A stretch of 64,000 nt of DNA from Pseudomonas sp. H3(2019) (GCF_007713465.1 NZ_VMSG01000015.1:37933-101932); one strand, 5' to 3'. Shown: positions 1-8,502, counted from the stretch's first letter. Notes: generated from the sequence alone by a model not told the origin. A program made the numbers and translations.

Positions 1-369
1 CTTTTAAAGAAGTCCGCCACCGGTTGTGCCATCACCTCCAGGGTTTGCCACAACCCCGAGAAGTAATTGCTCAACGGGTCCCAGACTGCGCGGAGCTGCG
101 CCATCGGCGACCAGTCGAACAGGCTTTTAAAGAAGTCCGCCACCGGTTGTGCCATCACCTCCAGGGTTTGCCACAACCCCGAGAAGTAATTGCTCAACGG
201 GTCCCAGACTGCGCGGAGCTGCGCCATCGGCGACCAGTCGAACAGGCTTTTAAAGAAGTCCGCCACCGGTTGTGCCATCACCTCCAGGGTTTGCCACAAC
301 CCCGAGAAGTAATTGCTCAACGGGTCCCAGACTGCGCTGACCAGCGCCATCGGCGACCAGTCGAACAGG
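1..369 (-). repeat. 123-bp tandem repeats coding 41-residue units in the tape measure
   Basis: Three successive 123-bp units begin at 1, 124 and 247 with almost no base changes; the third differs by a few bases (gctgacc for gcggagc). A recognisable fourth junction lies at 370. More diverged units continue to about 840, where gatcatcccca recurs at 462, 585 and 708, again 123 bp apart. All units stay in frame with the tape measure. The array probably continues to the left of the window. Confidence 0.95.
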
Positions 370-1415
370 CTTTTAAGGAAGCTCGCCACGGGCACGGACA
401 GTGCCCGAAGCAAATCCCAGATCGCTGAAAACAATCCAACCAGCGGTTGCCAGTTGCTGACGATCATCCCCAACGGAGTCCAGGAAAACAGCGTCTTGAA
501 GAAGTCGATAACCGGCACAGCAACGGCTTTGACCCCTTGCCAAAGCGAACTGAAGAAGCTGCTGACCGGACGCCAGTTGGCGATGATCATCCCCAATGGC
601 GTCCAGCTGAAGATCACCTTGAACGCGTCGAACAGCAGCGAAGCCGCCGCTTTGATCACGTCCCAGAGCGCGGCGAATACCTGACTGATCGGCCCCCAGT
701 GGTTGATGATCATCCCCAGCGGCGTGAAGGCGAACATCGTCTTGAAGAACTCGACCATCGGCATGACAACCGGCGCAATCTCTTGCCAGAGCCCGGCGAA
801 AAACGCCGAGATCGGTTTCCAGTTTGCAACGATCACCCCGGCCACCAACGCAATGCCCATGGCTATCAGCATCAGCGGACTGGTCTTGAGCACCGTGCTC
901 ATCAGGTCAAGCGCTTGCGTGGTGGCGGTGACCGCGGTTTGAATCGCCGAGAACGCAATAGCGCCCGCGGCAATGCCCTGGACCAGCTCCGGGTTGTCGT
1001 TGAGCAAGGTCCCGACGCCATTGAGCAACGGTTCAAGACCGACCACCACCGCGCTGACTGCCGGCAGCAATGCCGCATCAACCGCGACTGACACCTTATC
1101 CATCGAAGTGCTGAAAACGTTCAGGTTTTGCGCAGCGCTTTCGGGTACGCTCGGTACATCAACGCCTTTTGCCGACTCACTGACTTCTGCCAATTTGCCC
1201 TGGAACGCTGCCGCCGACTTGATGCCTTCGACGAAGGGCGTGACCACGCTACCGCCCTTGAACAACCCGCTGATGTCCAGCTTGCCCATGCCGGCCTGCT
1301 CAAGGTTGGTTTTGAAGCCGTCGACTTTCGCCCGAAGGTCCTTGAGCTTGGGTGACAGTTCATCGATGCCTGTCAGCAAGACCGCTTTTTTCTCAATCTT
1401 TTCTGTCTCTGCCAT
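1..1415 (-). CDS. Mu-like tailocin tape measure protein, partial (runs off the left edge)
   Basis: The frame is open from an ATG at 1413-1415 to the window edge (471 codons visible, no stop). It reads MAETEKIEKKAVLLTGI and then a hydrophobic stretch around residues 120-200 (VQGIAAGAIAFSA, LMLIAMGIALVAGVIVA), as in tape measures. From about residue 195 it is built of 41-residue units with conserved Trp and Phe (for example LFDWSPMAQLRAVWDPL), nearly identical in the last three visible copies. A tape measure sets the length of the tube and sheath. The ATG overlaps the stop of the frameshifted chaperone product (TGATG), which supports this start and translational coupling. Position after a gpM-type tube and gp41-type chaperone matches Mu gene 42. 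The length cannot be given because the 3' end is outside the window. Confidence 0.88.
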   Translation of the reverse strand, partial: MAETEKIEKKAVLLTGIDELSPKLKDLRAKVDGFKTNLEQAGMGKLDISGLFKGGSVVTPFVEGIKSAAAFQGKLAEVSESAKGVDVPSVPESAAQNLNVFSTSMDKVSVAVDAALLPAVSAVVVGLEPLLNGVGTLLNDNPELVQGIAAGAIAFSAIQTAVTATTQALDLMSTVLKTSPLMLIAMGIALVAGVIVANWKPISAFFAGLWQEIAPVVMPMVEFFKTMFAFTPLGMIINHWGPISQVFAALWDVIKAAASLLFDAFKVIFSWTPLGMIIANWRPVSSFFSSLWQGVKAVAVPVIDFFKTLFSWTPLGMIVSNWQPLVGLFSAIWDLLRALSVPVASFLKSLFDWSPMALVSAVWDPLSNYFSGLWQTLEVMAQPVADFFKSLFDWSPMAQLRAVWDPLSNYFSGLWQTLEVMAQPVADFFKSLFDWSPMAQLRAVWDPLSNYFSGLWQTLEVMAQPVADFFK

Positions 1416-1842
1416 CACTGCACCTGCTGCATCGCATTGATCCGTTGCGCGTGCTCCAGAGATTCGCGGAGCACGTCCAGTGGCCTGGCCATCATCTGTT
1501 CGGGGTCAACCTTCCAGAACCAGGCCAGGTCATAGGCGACAGCGATCAGGTCGGTGATGGCGCCGATGCCGCACTCATGAAAAAACTCGCGACAGCCCAG
1601 CTCAGCGCGTTGAGGTCAGCCAGGTCCAACTGGTTGACCGACGACGGCGGGATGCCGGCGCAGACCGCGATGTATTTGGCCGCGACGTCCATGTCCAGGC
1701 TGACTTCTTCGCTCTTGTCGATCTTGTACGGCAGCGCCTTGATCGCCCGCACTTCCTGCACCGTCGGACGGCGCAGGGTCAGTTCGGTCAGCGGTTCGCC
1801 GTGGGCCTCAATGGCCACTTGCAGCTTCACGGCTTGAGTCAT
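1415..1842 (-). CDS. Predicted -1 frameshift product of the gp41-type chaperone
   Basis: Slippage at T TTT TTC (1579-1585) would keep the first 88 codons and then read 54 codons in the -1 frame (HECGIGAITDLIAVAYDLAW...). The product would be about 142 residues and stop at TGA 1415-1417, directly on the tape-measure ATG. The second segment contains DLAWFWKVDPEQMM and has no start codon or ribosome site of its own. That is the pattern known for the G/GT proteins of lambda, E/E' of P2 and gp41-42 of Mu. The frameshift is inferred from sequence; its efficiency cannot be judged. Confidence 0.72.
1546..1842 (-). CDS. Mu gp41-type tail assembly chaperone (zero-frame product)
   Basis: The product is 98 residues and starts MTQAVKLQVAIEAHGEPLTE. 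It resembles the phage tail assembly chaperones of the gp41/E class that coat the tape measure before tube polymerisation. The ATG at 1840-1842 overlaps the tube-gene stop (ATGA), and GGGGA lies about 8 bases upstream; the longer reading would need a TTG start. Near the 3' end (1579-1585) the minus strand reads T TTT TTC in the zero frame. A -1 slip there yields a longer product, described separately. The family call rests on gene order and length; the sequence itself is poorly conserved in this class. Confidence 0.75.
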   Translation of the reverse strand: MTQAVKLQVAIEAHGEPLTELTLRRPTVQEVRAIKALPYKIDKSEEVSLDMDVAAKYIAVCAGIPPSSVNQLDLADLNALSWAVASFFMSAASAPSPT

Positions 1843-2186
1843 TGCCAAGTCCCCTTCACACCCTCGAAGACCAACGCGATAGACGCGTCATCGCCCTTGG
1901 AAATCGGCGCATCGATCAGGTAGGCCCCGGCCAGCACGAAGACTTTGCCGTTGCTGAATTCGCAGGTGACGGTCATGTCGGTGCCGGCAATCAGCTGCTT
2001 GAGCGGGAAGTCCGGGGTGTGCAGCGCCGTGACCTTGAACGATGGAGTGATGTCGGTTTCCTTGTAGAAACCCGGCACCAGTGTTTCGCGTTTGGTGGAC
2101 ATCAGCGGCGCTTCGCAGCCACCGTTGATGGTCAGTTGAGCGCCGTCCACTTTGACGTAGCAGGTGCCCGCAATCAGTTGACCCAT
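1839..2186 (-). CDS. Mu gpM-type tail tube protein
   Basis: The product is 115 residues, starts MGQLIAGTCYVKVDGAQL and ends KGTWQ, with a mostly beta-strand composition. It corresponds to the tail tube protein of Mu-like contractile tails (about 118 residues in Mu), which stacks as hexamers inside the sheath. The gene follows the gpL-type sheath and precedes the chaperone, the Mu order. Its stop overlaps the chaperone start. A hairpin with a T-tract lies just upstream (2204-2228), between sheath and tube. Confidence comes from both the sequence and the order. Confidence 0.85.
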   Translation of the reverse strand: MGQLIAGTCYVKVDGAQLTINGGCEAPLMSTKRETLVPGFYKETDITPSFKVTALHTPDFPLKQLIAGTDMTVTCEFSNGKVFVLAGAYLIDAPISKGDDASIALVFEGVKGTWQ

Positions 2187-2203
2187 GGTGTTTCTCCCTT
2201 CAA

Positions 2204-2228
2204 TAAAAAGCCCACGCGAGGTGGGCTG
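2204..2228 (-). terminator. Hairpin with T-tract between the Mu-type sheath and tube genes
   Basis: On the minus strand AGCCCAC, a five-base loop and GTGGGCT are followed by TTTTTAT. This has the form of a rho-independent terminator, but it sits inside an operon and is likely to allow read-through or to stabilise the upstream sheath mRNA. Confidence 0.6.
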
Positions 2229-2252
2229 AACTCATACAGCGAAACGCGGCAT

Positions 2253-3749
2253 TCAAGCGGCGTTGTCGTACTGCAGACGGAATTGGTTGAGCAGTGCGAA
2301 CACACGCAGGCCGTTGATGTAATCCGGCGGGAACAGCACGTTGACCCGGCTCGGGTCCTGGCTGTCGCGCTCGACGATCAGGTGCTCGGCGAACAGCTCG
2401 GCGTTCTCCACGTGGCCTTCCAGTTCGAGCTTGGCGTACTGGGCGATCAATTCGCCGCGAATGGTGCTCGGGGTCACGATCGGCTGGCCGGCACCGAAAC
2501 GGGTACCGTCGGCGGCCAGTTTGTGACGGCCATACTTGCTGGTGATCACGCTTTGCAGACGACGCACGATGAACGCCGACTGGTGCATGGTTTCGCTGTC
2601 CAGGTAGGAGTTGTCTGCCTGGCCGTAAGCGTTTTTCTGATAGGTGGTGATCGCCCGCTGAATGCGCACGTAGCCGCCTTCGTAGTACGCGGTAGCGATG
2701 CCGTAGTTGAGCAGCGATTGGCGCTCGGTCAGGGTGAAACGCTCACTGGCCGGAGCCGGTTCGACGCCCGGCAGGCTGCCGCTTTGGGTCGGACGACTGG
2801 CGTCGGCAGAGATGAACACCGAAGTGCGCGCAGCCAGTGCGGCAGCCTGAACCCAGAACGGTTGAGGGACACCCAACTCCAGCGCCTGAATGGTCATGTG
2901 CTGGTCGTTACGGGTTTGACCGGCGGCGACCAGGGTGCCAACGGTGCCGCGTTTGGCGGTGTAGACGTGACCGAACAATTGCTTGGCCCACGACCAACGA
3001 CCGACGCTGTCATCCATGACGGCTTGCCAGGTATTGAGGGTCGCGGTGTCAGTCCACGGCATGCAGATGAATTCGAACGGCTCATCGCCGAGCGCAGCGA
3101 CTGCCGCCACCTGATCCGGCACGCCAGCACCACCGGCCATTGGGGTGATGGCGGTGGTCAGACCTGCCGGCGTGTCTTCGCCGTTGCTCTTGCCCAGGCG
3201 ATTGAACTGCAGGCTGATGTCGTTGGCGCTATCGCCGGTCCATTTGGCGGCCAAGGTAATCACGCCTTCAACCGCAGCGGCGGTAACCGGCAGATCGGCG
3301 CTGGCGTTGATTTTCAAGGCCAGTGCCGTCGCGGCCTGAGCTGCGGTTGCAGCGTTGACCACGGACGCTTGAACACGCACGCCGCCGACGTACAGGTTGA
3401 GCACACCGCTTTCCGTTGCGGTGCCGGTCAGGGTCAGCACGCCCTTGGCAATGCTGCCCACGGTGTTGTGCACCGGCAGGCACCAGATTTCGCCGACCGG
3501 GTCGGTCTTGCGCCAGGTTTCATACATCGAGGCCAGCATCGAGCCTTGGCCGCCGATGCTTTTGGCCAGCGCCACGCTGGACACCAACACCAGTTTGCCG
3601 ACCTCGGCGCTGGCAACGTTGTCGTTGACCTGAGCGACGATTAACCGACGCATGGCCGACGACGCGCTATTGGCTGCCGAATTGTCCATCTCGGCGTAGA
3701 ACAGCGGAACACGAATGTCCGCAGGAATGTTGCTGAATCCGATCGCCAT
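2253..3749 (-). CDS. Mu gpL-type contractile tail sheath protein
   Basis: The product is 498 residues, starting MAIGFSNIPADIRVPLFYAE. It matches the Mu-like tail sheath family (gpL, 495 residues in Mu) and not the P2 FI family encoded at 9812-10978. The sheath surrounds the tube and contracts to drive it through the target envelope. The N-terminal part (FYAEMDNSAAN) and a C-terminal NYGIATAYYEGGYVRIQRAI stretch are typical of the family. I chose the ATG at 3747-3749 because it overlaps the upstream DUF2635 stop (TAATG) and GGGAG lies upstream; the longer reading to 3824 runs inside the neighbouring gene. Confidence 0.9.
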   Translation of the reverse strand: MAIGFSNIPADIRVPLFYAEMDNSAANSASSAMRRLIVAQVNDNVASAEVGKLVLVSSVALAKSIGGQGSMLASMYETWRKTDPVGEIWCLPVHNTVGSIAKGVLTLTGTATESGVLNLYVGGVRVQASVVNAATAAQAATALALKINASADLPVTAAAVEGVITLAAKWTGDSANDISLQFNRLGKSNGEDTPAGLTTAITPMAGGAGVPDQVAAVAALGDEPFEFICMPWTDTATLNTWQAVMDDSVGRWSWAKQLFGHVYTAKRGTVGTLVAAGQTRNDQHMTIQALELGVPQPFWVQAAALAARTSVFISADASRPTQSGSLPGVEPAPASERFTLTERQSLLNYGIATAYYEGGYVRIQRAITTYQKNAYGQADNSYLDSETMHQSAFIVRRLQSVITSKYGRHKLAADGTRFGAGQPIVTPSTIRGELIAQYAKLELEGHVENAELFAEHLIVERDSQDPSRVNVLFPPDYINGLRVFALLNQFRLQYDNAA

Positions 3750-3931
3750 TATTGGGCTCCCTGTGGTTGTGCCGTTTCCACGGCTTTGGTAGTGATATCG
3801 CCATCGGCCAGACGTCGACGCCACCAGGCGTTGTCCGGCACTTCACGGCCTTCGAGAGGCAACAGATCGCCCGCTTCCGGGTCGGGCACGGCACGGCCTT
3901 CGGCCGGCAGCACAGTGATGCGTTTGCTCAT
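3749..3931 (-). CDS. DUF2635 protein (Mu gp38-like)
   Basis: This is a 60-residue protein starting MSKRITVLPAEGRAVPDPEA, with the NAWWRRRLADGD segment typical of DUF2635. Members are small proteins encoded directly upstream of gpL-type sheaths in Mu-like phages and tailocins; their function is unknown. A GGAG ribosome site lies before the ATG, which overlaps the stop of the gp37-like gene (ATGA). The stop overlaps the sheath start, so the three genes are tightly coupled. Confidence 0.85.
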   Translation of the reverse strand: MSKRITVLPAEGRAVPDPEAGDLLPLEGREVPDNAWWRRRLADGDITTKAVETAQPQGAQ

Positions 3932-4512
3932 TGCTTTACGTCTCCAGAGAAAGTCAGTTCCAGGCGCCCGTCAGGCCCCGGACGTTTCAGGTTGGGGTCC
4001 GCCGGGTCGATCGCATCGACCCGCACGGTCACCCCGGTAAAGGACGACAAGCCGTCCAGTTCACGCTCGTGCCAGCTCTCCGCAGGCTGACCTGGCAGAT
4101 TGCGGCCAAGCTGAAAATCGGTAAAAAAGCGCAAGCGATACAGCACGCGGCTGCCATTGATGGAAACCAGTTCGCCGCCGTCGTAGGCGATGACGTCGTA
4201 ACCGCTACCGGGCTTGAAACCCACCAGTGCGCGCCAGAGTTCGGCGCGCAGGTCGTGCAACAGATCCAGCGCTTTTGTAGCGTCCGTGGTGTCGAGCACC
4301 AGGGTCACTTCGAAACGGTCGCGGATCGGTTGCAGCATCAGGTTTTGCGCCACGCTTTTGCTCGCCATATCGGCGAGCGGTGTGATGTAGGCGCAAGGGG
4401 TTTGCAGCGGTGTGTTGGTTTGCAGCGTGGCAAGGTCGATGCCGGCGGCCACGCGATTGGCCAGGGTTGGGCATTGCTCACGCAACTGCGTGAGGATCGG
4501 AGAGATCTTCAT
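3928..4512 (-). CDS. Gp37-like tail terminator/completion protein (DUF1834 class), first gene of the Mu-like module
   Basis: The product is 194 residues, starting MKISPILTQLREQCPTLANR. Its length and its place before DUF2635 and a gpL-type sheath match Mu gp37 (191 residues). The segment FEVTLVLDTTDATKALDLLH fits the tail-terminator fold, in which a ring closes the end of the tube. The assignment relies on synteny because these proteins diverge quickly. A GGAG motif precedes the ATG. This gene is the boundary with the P2-like module: 156 bp with a decayed REP-like sequence separate it from gpD. Confidence 0.6.
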   Translation of the reverse strand: MKISPILTQLREQCPTLANRVAAGIDLATLQTNTPLQTPCAYITPLADMASKSVAQNLMLQPIRDRFEVTLVLDTTDATKALDLLHDLRAELWRALVGFKPGSGYDVIAYDGGELVSINGSRVLYRLRFFTDFQLGRNLPGQPAESWHERELDGLSSFTGVTVRVDAIDPADPNLKRPGPDGRLELTFSGDVKQ

Positions 4513-4539
4513 GAGGGCGCTCCAGCGTTTTATGAAAGG

Positions 4540-4640
4540 TGTCTGTCAGGAACTGTGGAAGCGAGACTGCTGGCGAGGGCGGTGGGTCATGAAGGTGCCG
4601 TCGCTATCGCGAACTGACTCGCTCACAAGGTTCTGCGCCT
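4540..4640. repeat. Decayed REP-like element between the two tailocin modules
   Basis: The plus strand reads tgtggaagcgagactgctgg ... ggcggtgggtcatgaaggtgccgtcgctatcgcgaactgactcgctcaca. It looks like a mutated fluorescens-group REP pair, whose intact form is gtgggagcgagcctgctcgcga with an inverted partner. It fills most of the 4513-4668 gap between gpD and the gp37-like gene. Confidence 0.5.
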
Positions 4641-4668
4641 TGGTTACACCTTTGGGAGGGAACCTGGA

Positions 4669-5697
4669 TCAGGCGATGGCGTCAGCATTCGGATCAAGGC
4701 AAGTCGCCTCGATCATGCAGCGATAGCTATTGGTGCGATCGCCGCTGGCGGTGACTTTATCGATCGACCAGCGCCCACGCATAAAGCCCGGCCACGTGTC
4801 GTCCAGCACTACCAGCCCTTCAGCCGAAAAGTCAGGATTACCCGGACAGCTGATTTTTACCTTGAGCTTTTCACGGCCCATTTTGCGCACTTCGGCTTCG
4901 CCGACCGCCTGCGCTTCTTCCGCACTTTGGCAGCGCTGGCGCACGGTCTTGAACGGCGCGAGCCCGGTTTCAACCACCCGTAGCAAACCGGCTGCGGCGT
5001 CCCACCAACTGATCTTGCAGCCCTGGCTTTTGCCCCGGGCGGAGTCATCGAGGGTGGCGGTGATAAACGCATGATCGCCGGGACGATTGTTGTGGGTGAC
5101 CGACAGTTTCACGTCCGGCAATACTTTGCCCGACAACGATTTGACCTGGCCTGGCCGAGCCAGCACATACAGCTCATTGACCGGTTTGGCGATGGCGCCG
5201 TACTTGGTCGCCAAGCGCGTGACGAAACCCATGTCGGTTTCATTCGACTGGTCGATGTGCTCGACCTTTTTCAGCGCCAATGCCGGGTCCACCCTCGGCG
5301 AAAAGCCGTGCCTGGCTGTCAGCTCGCGAAACAATGCGCCGAGGGTAGTCGGGCCATGACTGGCCGAGCGGCGCTGCTGAAATCCGCTCTCGTCCGCCGC
5401 ACTGAACGGCGCGGCGGTAGCCACCAAAGACACGCGAAACGGGAACAGAGTCGGCGTGCGTCGGGTTACCAGAAACTGGCCTTTATCCACCAGTCCGGAT
5501 TCCAGATAACCCACCAGCAAGCCGACTTTCCCGCCCAGGCTCGGCAGTCCTTCAAGGCCCTCCAGATCGAGCACCAAGGTCAGTTGATCTGACTCGATAC
5601 CGGCGGCATCGATGTGTTCCCAACTGATCAGGCGCTGATTGATCAGGGCCGCGTTGGCCCCGTAAATTTCTATCGCTGGCGTGAACCCCAGAGCCAT
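4669..5697 (-). CDS. Phage late-control protein gpD-like baseplate hub (P2 / R-pyocin type)
   Basis: The product is 342 residues, starting MALGFTPAIEIYGANAALIN. It matches the P2 gpD family (VgrG/gp27-like hub) that joins the tube to the baseplate and spike. The conserved HIDQSNETDMGFVTRLATKYG segment lies near residues 170-190. GGAGG stands 5 bases before the ATG. In R-pyocin clusters this gene (PA0628 equivalent) closes the tail operon and is followed by lysozyme; here it is followed by a different tail module. Confidence 0.92.
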   Translation of the reverse strand: MALGFTPAIEIYGANAALINQRLISWEHIDAAGIESDQLTLVLDLEGLEGLPSLGGKVGLLVGYLESGLVDKGQFLVTRRTPTLFPFRVSLVATAAPFSAADESGFQQRRSASHGPTTLGALFRELTARHGFSPRVDPALALKKVEHIDQSNETDMGFVTRLATKYGAIAKPVNELYVLARPGQVKSLSGKVLPDVKLSVTHNNRPGDHAFITATLDDSARGKSQGCKISWWDAAAGLLRVVETGLAPFKTVRQRCQSAEEAQAVGEAEVRKMGREKLKVKISCPGNPDFSAEGLVVLDDTWPGFMRGRWSIDKVTASGDRTNSYRCMIEATCLDPNADAIA

Positions 5698-5706
5698 GTA
5701 ACCTCC

Positions 5707-5919
5707 TTAATCCCACGCGGTTACCGGCGTGGTCGCTACGGGTCTGGATTCAAGTTCCGGCAGCACCACCCAGATGCCTGCTGGCAGTACCGGAGCTTGC
5801 TCGGCCAGCGTCGGGTTGAGGCGCCACAGCGCCTCTTCGGCCAAATCATCACAACGTTCAAGCTCGCGGTAGAGCAACAGATTCACCGAGTCACCGGCTA
5901 CCGTTCGTACCTTACGCAT
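5707..5919 (-). CDS. Tail protein gpX-like (P2 / R-pyocin type)
   Basis: This is a 70-residue protein starting MRKVRTVAGDSVNLLLYREL and ending with AGIWVVLPELESRPV. It is the P2 gpX family (LysM-like fold), encoded between gpU and gpD as in R-pyocins (PA0627 equivalent). Its ATG overlaps the end of the gpU gene. Confidence 0.88.
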   Translation of the reverse strand: MRKVRTVAGDSVNLLLYRELERCDDLAEEALWRLNPTLAEQAPVLPAGIWVVLPELESRPVATTPVTAWD

Positions 5920-6283
5920 TGACGAACTCCTCCAACGTAATCGACCAATTGATCAACATCGCCGTGCCGTCATCAATCACATCGCTTTGGGTTTCCGTCA
6001 CATCATTGATCCGCCATAAACCCCAGTTGCGGCCAATGCCATCGACCAACGGCAGCGGTACTCTCATTGCTTGCAAGGCGCGCAATTCATCGAGCCGGTC
6101 CATGGCCACCGCGTACATCGCCTTGCCGGTTATCGTCAGGCTTTGCAGGCCTTGACCGGTCTGGCTGGACTTGGGCTTGCTGGTCAGGATATCCACCTTC
6201 ACCCAGCCGCCGTCCGACTTGCGCACCAGACCGCTGTAGGCGAAGTTGCGTGACAAGCCGAAAATGAAGCTTCCGAGTGCCAT
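5912..6283 (-). CDS. Tail protein gpU-like (P2 / R-pyocin type)
   Basis: The product is 123 residues, starting MALGSFIFGLSRNFAYSGLV and ending ITLEEFVNA. It belongs to the P2 gpU family (PA0626 equivalent), needed for tail completion. I chose the ATG at 6281-6283 because GAGG lies six bases upstream; a start at 6298 would overlap the tape measure stop. The gene follows the tape measure and overlaps gpX. Confidence 0.87.
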   Translation of the reverse strand: MALGSFIFGLSRNFAYSGLVRKSDGGWVKVDILTSKPKSSQTGQGLQSLTITGKAMYAVAMDRLDELRALQAMRVPLPLVDGIGRNWGLWRINDVTETQSDVIDDGTAMLINWSITLEEFVNA

Positions 6284-6294
6284 TTGCTGCCTCA

Positions 6295-8496
6295 TCAAGC
6301 CACCCCGTCAGTCAGGGCCGTGTCACGTCGCACGGCGAGTTGATTAGTCGTTGTCATCAGTCCGAATTGCCCGGAAATATGCTGCACCACCAGGTTTGCC
6401 AGTTGAGTGGCGCTGGCTTGATCCTGACCATTGATATAAATGTTCGCGGTCAGTGCATTTTGCTGACTGGTGGTCTGGGTGTTGCTCAGGTCTTTACTGA
6501 CCTGGTCCGGAGCGGCGAGTTTGTCGACAGGCGCTGCGAGTTTTTCACCCAGCCAGGCACCTGACTCACTGCCCATCCAGCCGCCTACCAGCCCGCCAAG
6601 AAGTCCACCGATGGCGGTACCCAGCAGCGGAACGACACTGCCCAAGGCGGCACCCGCGGCCGCACCGGCCGAAGCTCCCGCCCAGCCACCACCTGCAGCC
6701 CCCAGGCCTGCTCCCACCATCCGGGTGTTGCCGACAAGCAGACCCTCGGCCACATCAGCGACGGCGCCGACTCCTTTCAATGGACCGGGAAGCTTGCGGG
6801 GTATCGAACGCATTGAGGCAGTCAACCCGCCCCAGCGAGGAGTGCTCGCACGCGAGCCTCGCGAACTCACACGTACAGACGGACCATTTCTGGGTTCTGG
6901 ACTCCTGTTTGTCTCGCTGGCATTCGGTTTGTCCGTCCGGCCTTTGTTTCTGAAATCGTCGGAAATCGCCTCACCCAATCGATCAGGGAGCCGTGCGGCC
7001 ACCCCACCCAAGACTCGCTTGGCCATCCGATTGGTCAGCTCATCCGTTATGGCTTTGAACAGTGCCCCCACCAGCGGTTTGATCGCCGCTGCAACCAGCA
7101 CAATGGCAGCGGTGGTTTTCGGGGAGGCTTCAGCCAATTCACTCAAGCCGTCCACCAGCGAACCAAGCGAGTGGAGCGAACTATCCGTCACGGGCGCCAG
7201 AGCATTACCCGTGGCCACCGACAGACGATCATTGCTTGCACTCAAGACGTTCCACTGGCCTTGCCGGGTTTTTGACAGTGCAAGTGCGTCTTGCCTCACC
7301 GAGCCCTTGTCACCCAGCTCCGACGTGGCGTACTGGGCTTTGTCTTTTACCTGCCAGAAGGCGCCATTCACATCGGTAAGGTTTTGCGCCATGTTCAGCG
7401 CTGCCTTATCACCATCGCCAAATAGTGTGGACGCAAGCGTCGCGCGGTTCTCGGCAGGTTGCGCGTTCAAGGCGGCAAGCACCGACATCACCGTGCCAGG
7501 CGCTGCGTCCTTGTCACGCAAGCCGCTCGCGACCGCTTTCGGCTCCAGACCCAGCTGCTTCCAGGCCGCTTGCTCGGTTGCCGAGGCCTGATCACCCTTG
7601 CCCATGACCGTGGTGATGCTTTTTAGCGCTACGCCGGCCTCAGCCTTTTGCGTACCGGTATTGAGCAATGCCGCCGTCAACGCTGCGGCCTGCGCAGGGG
7701 CCAGGCCTGCCGCCGTAGCCGCAGCGCCGTCACGCTGCAAGACGGCACCGATATCAGCCGCTTTCGCACCATTGGGTATCTTGCCCAGATGGTTGGTTGC
7801 ATCCGCCAAGTCAAAGGTTTCAGCACCGTTGAGCTTCATGGAGGTGCGCCAGCCGACCATCATCTCGGCGACATCCATGGCCGGCATTTTGAACGCCGAC
7901 GCGGCGACGCCGGCGTCACTGGCGAAGCGCTGCAGCTCTAACTGCCGGTCCGACGCATTGGGCAGATCGCTAACGATTCCTGCCCTGGCAGCCAGACTTT
8001 CAATCTTCACCAAATCAACTGCCTTGGTCCCCCCGGCTGCCACCAGCGGAGCGCTGGCGATGTGCTGGGTTGACTGCACCATCTCTTCGCTCTGGCGCGG
8101 GGTAAATTGGGCTGCCTGCTTCAGATCGGCCATGGCCGAATCCATCGCTATCGCGGGTTTGAGCAGGTCCGGCGGTTCGATACTGCTACCTGGCTTGCCC
8201 GCACTCTTTTGCTCGCTGGCCGGCTCGCTCTTGGCACCGGCTCCCATCGTTTGGGACAACAATCGCTGCGACGAAAGTTTCAAGGTCAACGACTCGATAG
8301 CCGTCGTCAGCAGACCGAGCTTGAGCCCGACGTTTTCCAGCGCCAGACCGAGGCCAGACATCTGATCCCTGGCGGACGTGCCCGTACCTTGTGCTGACGC
8401 AACGCTGGTGACTGCCGTAGTCAGGCTGGTATTACCGAACGCCAACCCACTGTCGTCGAGGGCCGCGTATTTGAGCGAATATCTATCGTCCGCCAT
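6295..8496 (-). CDS. Tail tape measure protein of the P2-like tailocin
   Basis: The product is 733 residues, starting MADDRYSLKYAALDDSGLAF. It has a long Ala/Gln/Lys-rich helical body and a Gly/Ala-rich hydrophobic zone near residues 590-650 (AGLGAAGGGWAGASAGAAAG), as in phage tape measures. It sets tail length and may enter the target membrane. It sits after E/E+E' and before U, X and D, the R-pyocin order (PA0625 equivalent). The ATG lies six bases past the predicted E+E' stop. It lacks the 41-residue repeats seen in the other tape measure. Confidence 0.9.
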   Translation of the reverse strand: MADDRYSLKYAALDDSGLAFGNTSLTTAVTSVASAQGTGTSARDQMSGLGLALENVGLKLGLLTTAIESLTLKLSSQRLLSQTMGAGAKSEPASEQKSAGKPGSSIEPPDLLKPAIAMDSAMADLKQAAQFTPRQSEEMVQSTQHIASAPLVAAGGTKAVDLVKIESLAARAGIVSDLPNASDRQLELQRFASDAGVAASAFKMPAMDVAEMMVGWRTSMKLNGAETFDLADATNHLGKIPNGAKAADIGAVLQRDGAAATAAGLAPAQAAALTAALLNTGTQKAEAGVALKSITTVMGKGDQASATEQAAWKQLGLEPKAVASGLRDKDAAPGTVMSVLAALNAQPAENRATLASTLFGDGDKAALNMAQNLTDVNGAFWQVKDKAQYATSELGDKGSVRQDALALSKTRQGQWNVLSASNDRLSVATGNALAPVTDSSLHSLGSLVDGLSELAEASPKTTAAIVLVAAAIKPLVGALFKAITDELTNRMAKRVLGGVAARLPDRLGEAISDDFRNKGRTDKPNASETNRSPEPRNGPSVRVSSRGSRASTPRWGGLTASMRSIPRKLPGPLKGVGAVADVAEGLLVGNTRMVGAGLGAAGGGWAGASAGAAAGAALGSVVPLLGTAIGGLLGGLVGGWMGSESGAWLGEKLAAPVDKLAAPDQVSKDLSNTQTTSQQNALTANIYINGQDQASATQLANLVVQHISGQFGLMTTTNQLAVRRDTALTDGVA

Positions 8497-8502
8497 CCCG
8501 CT

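Noticed and set aside
1..369. Regular direct repeats that might suggest a CRISPR array
   Set aside because: There are no unique spacers; the units abut and are in frame within the tape measure.
1842..3644. A 600-codon plus-strand open frame opposite the Mu-type sheath and tube
   Set aside because: The minus-strand genes have clear families, coupled starts and ribosome sites; the plus frame has none.
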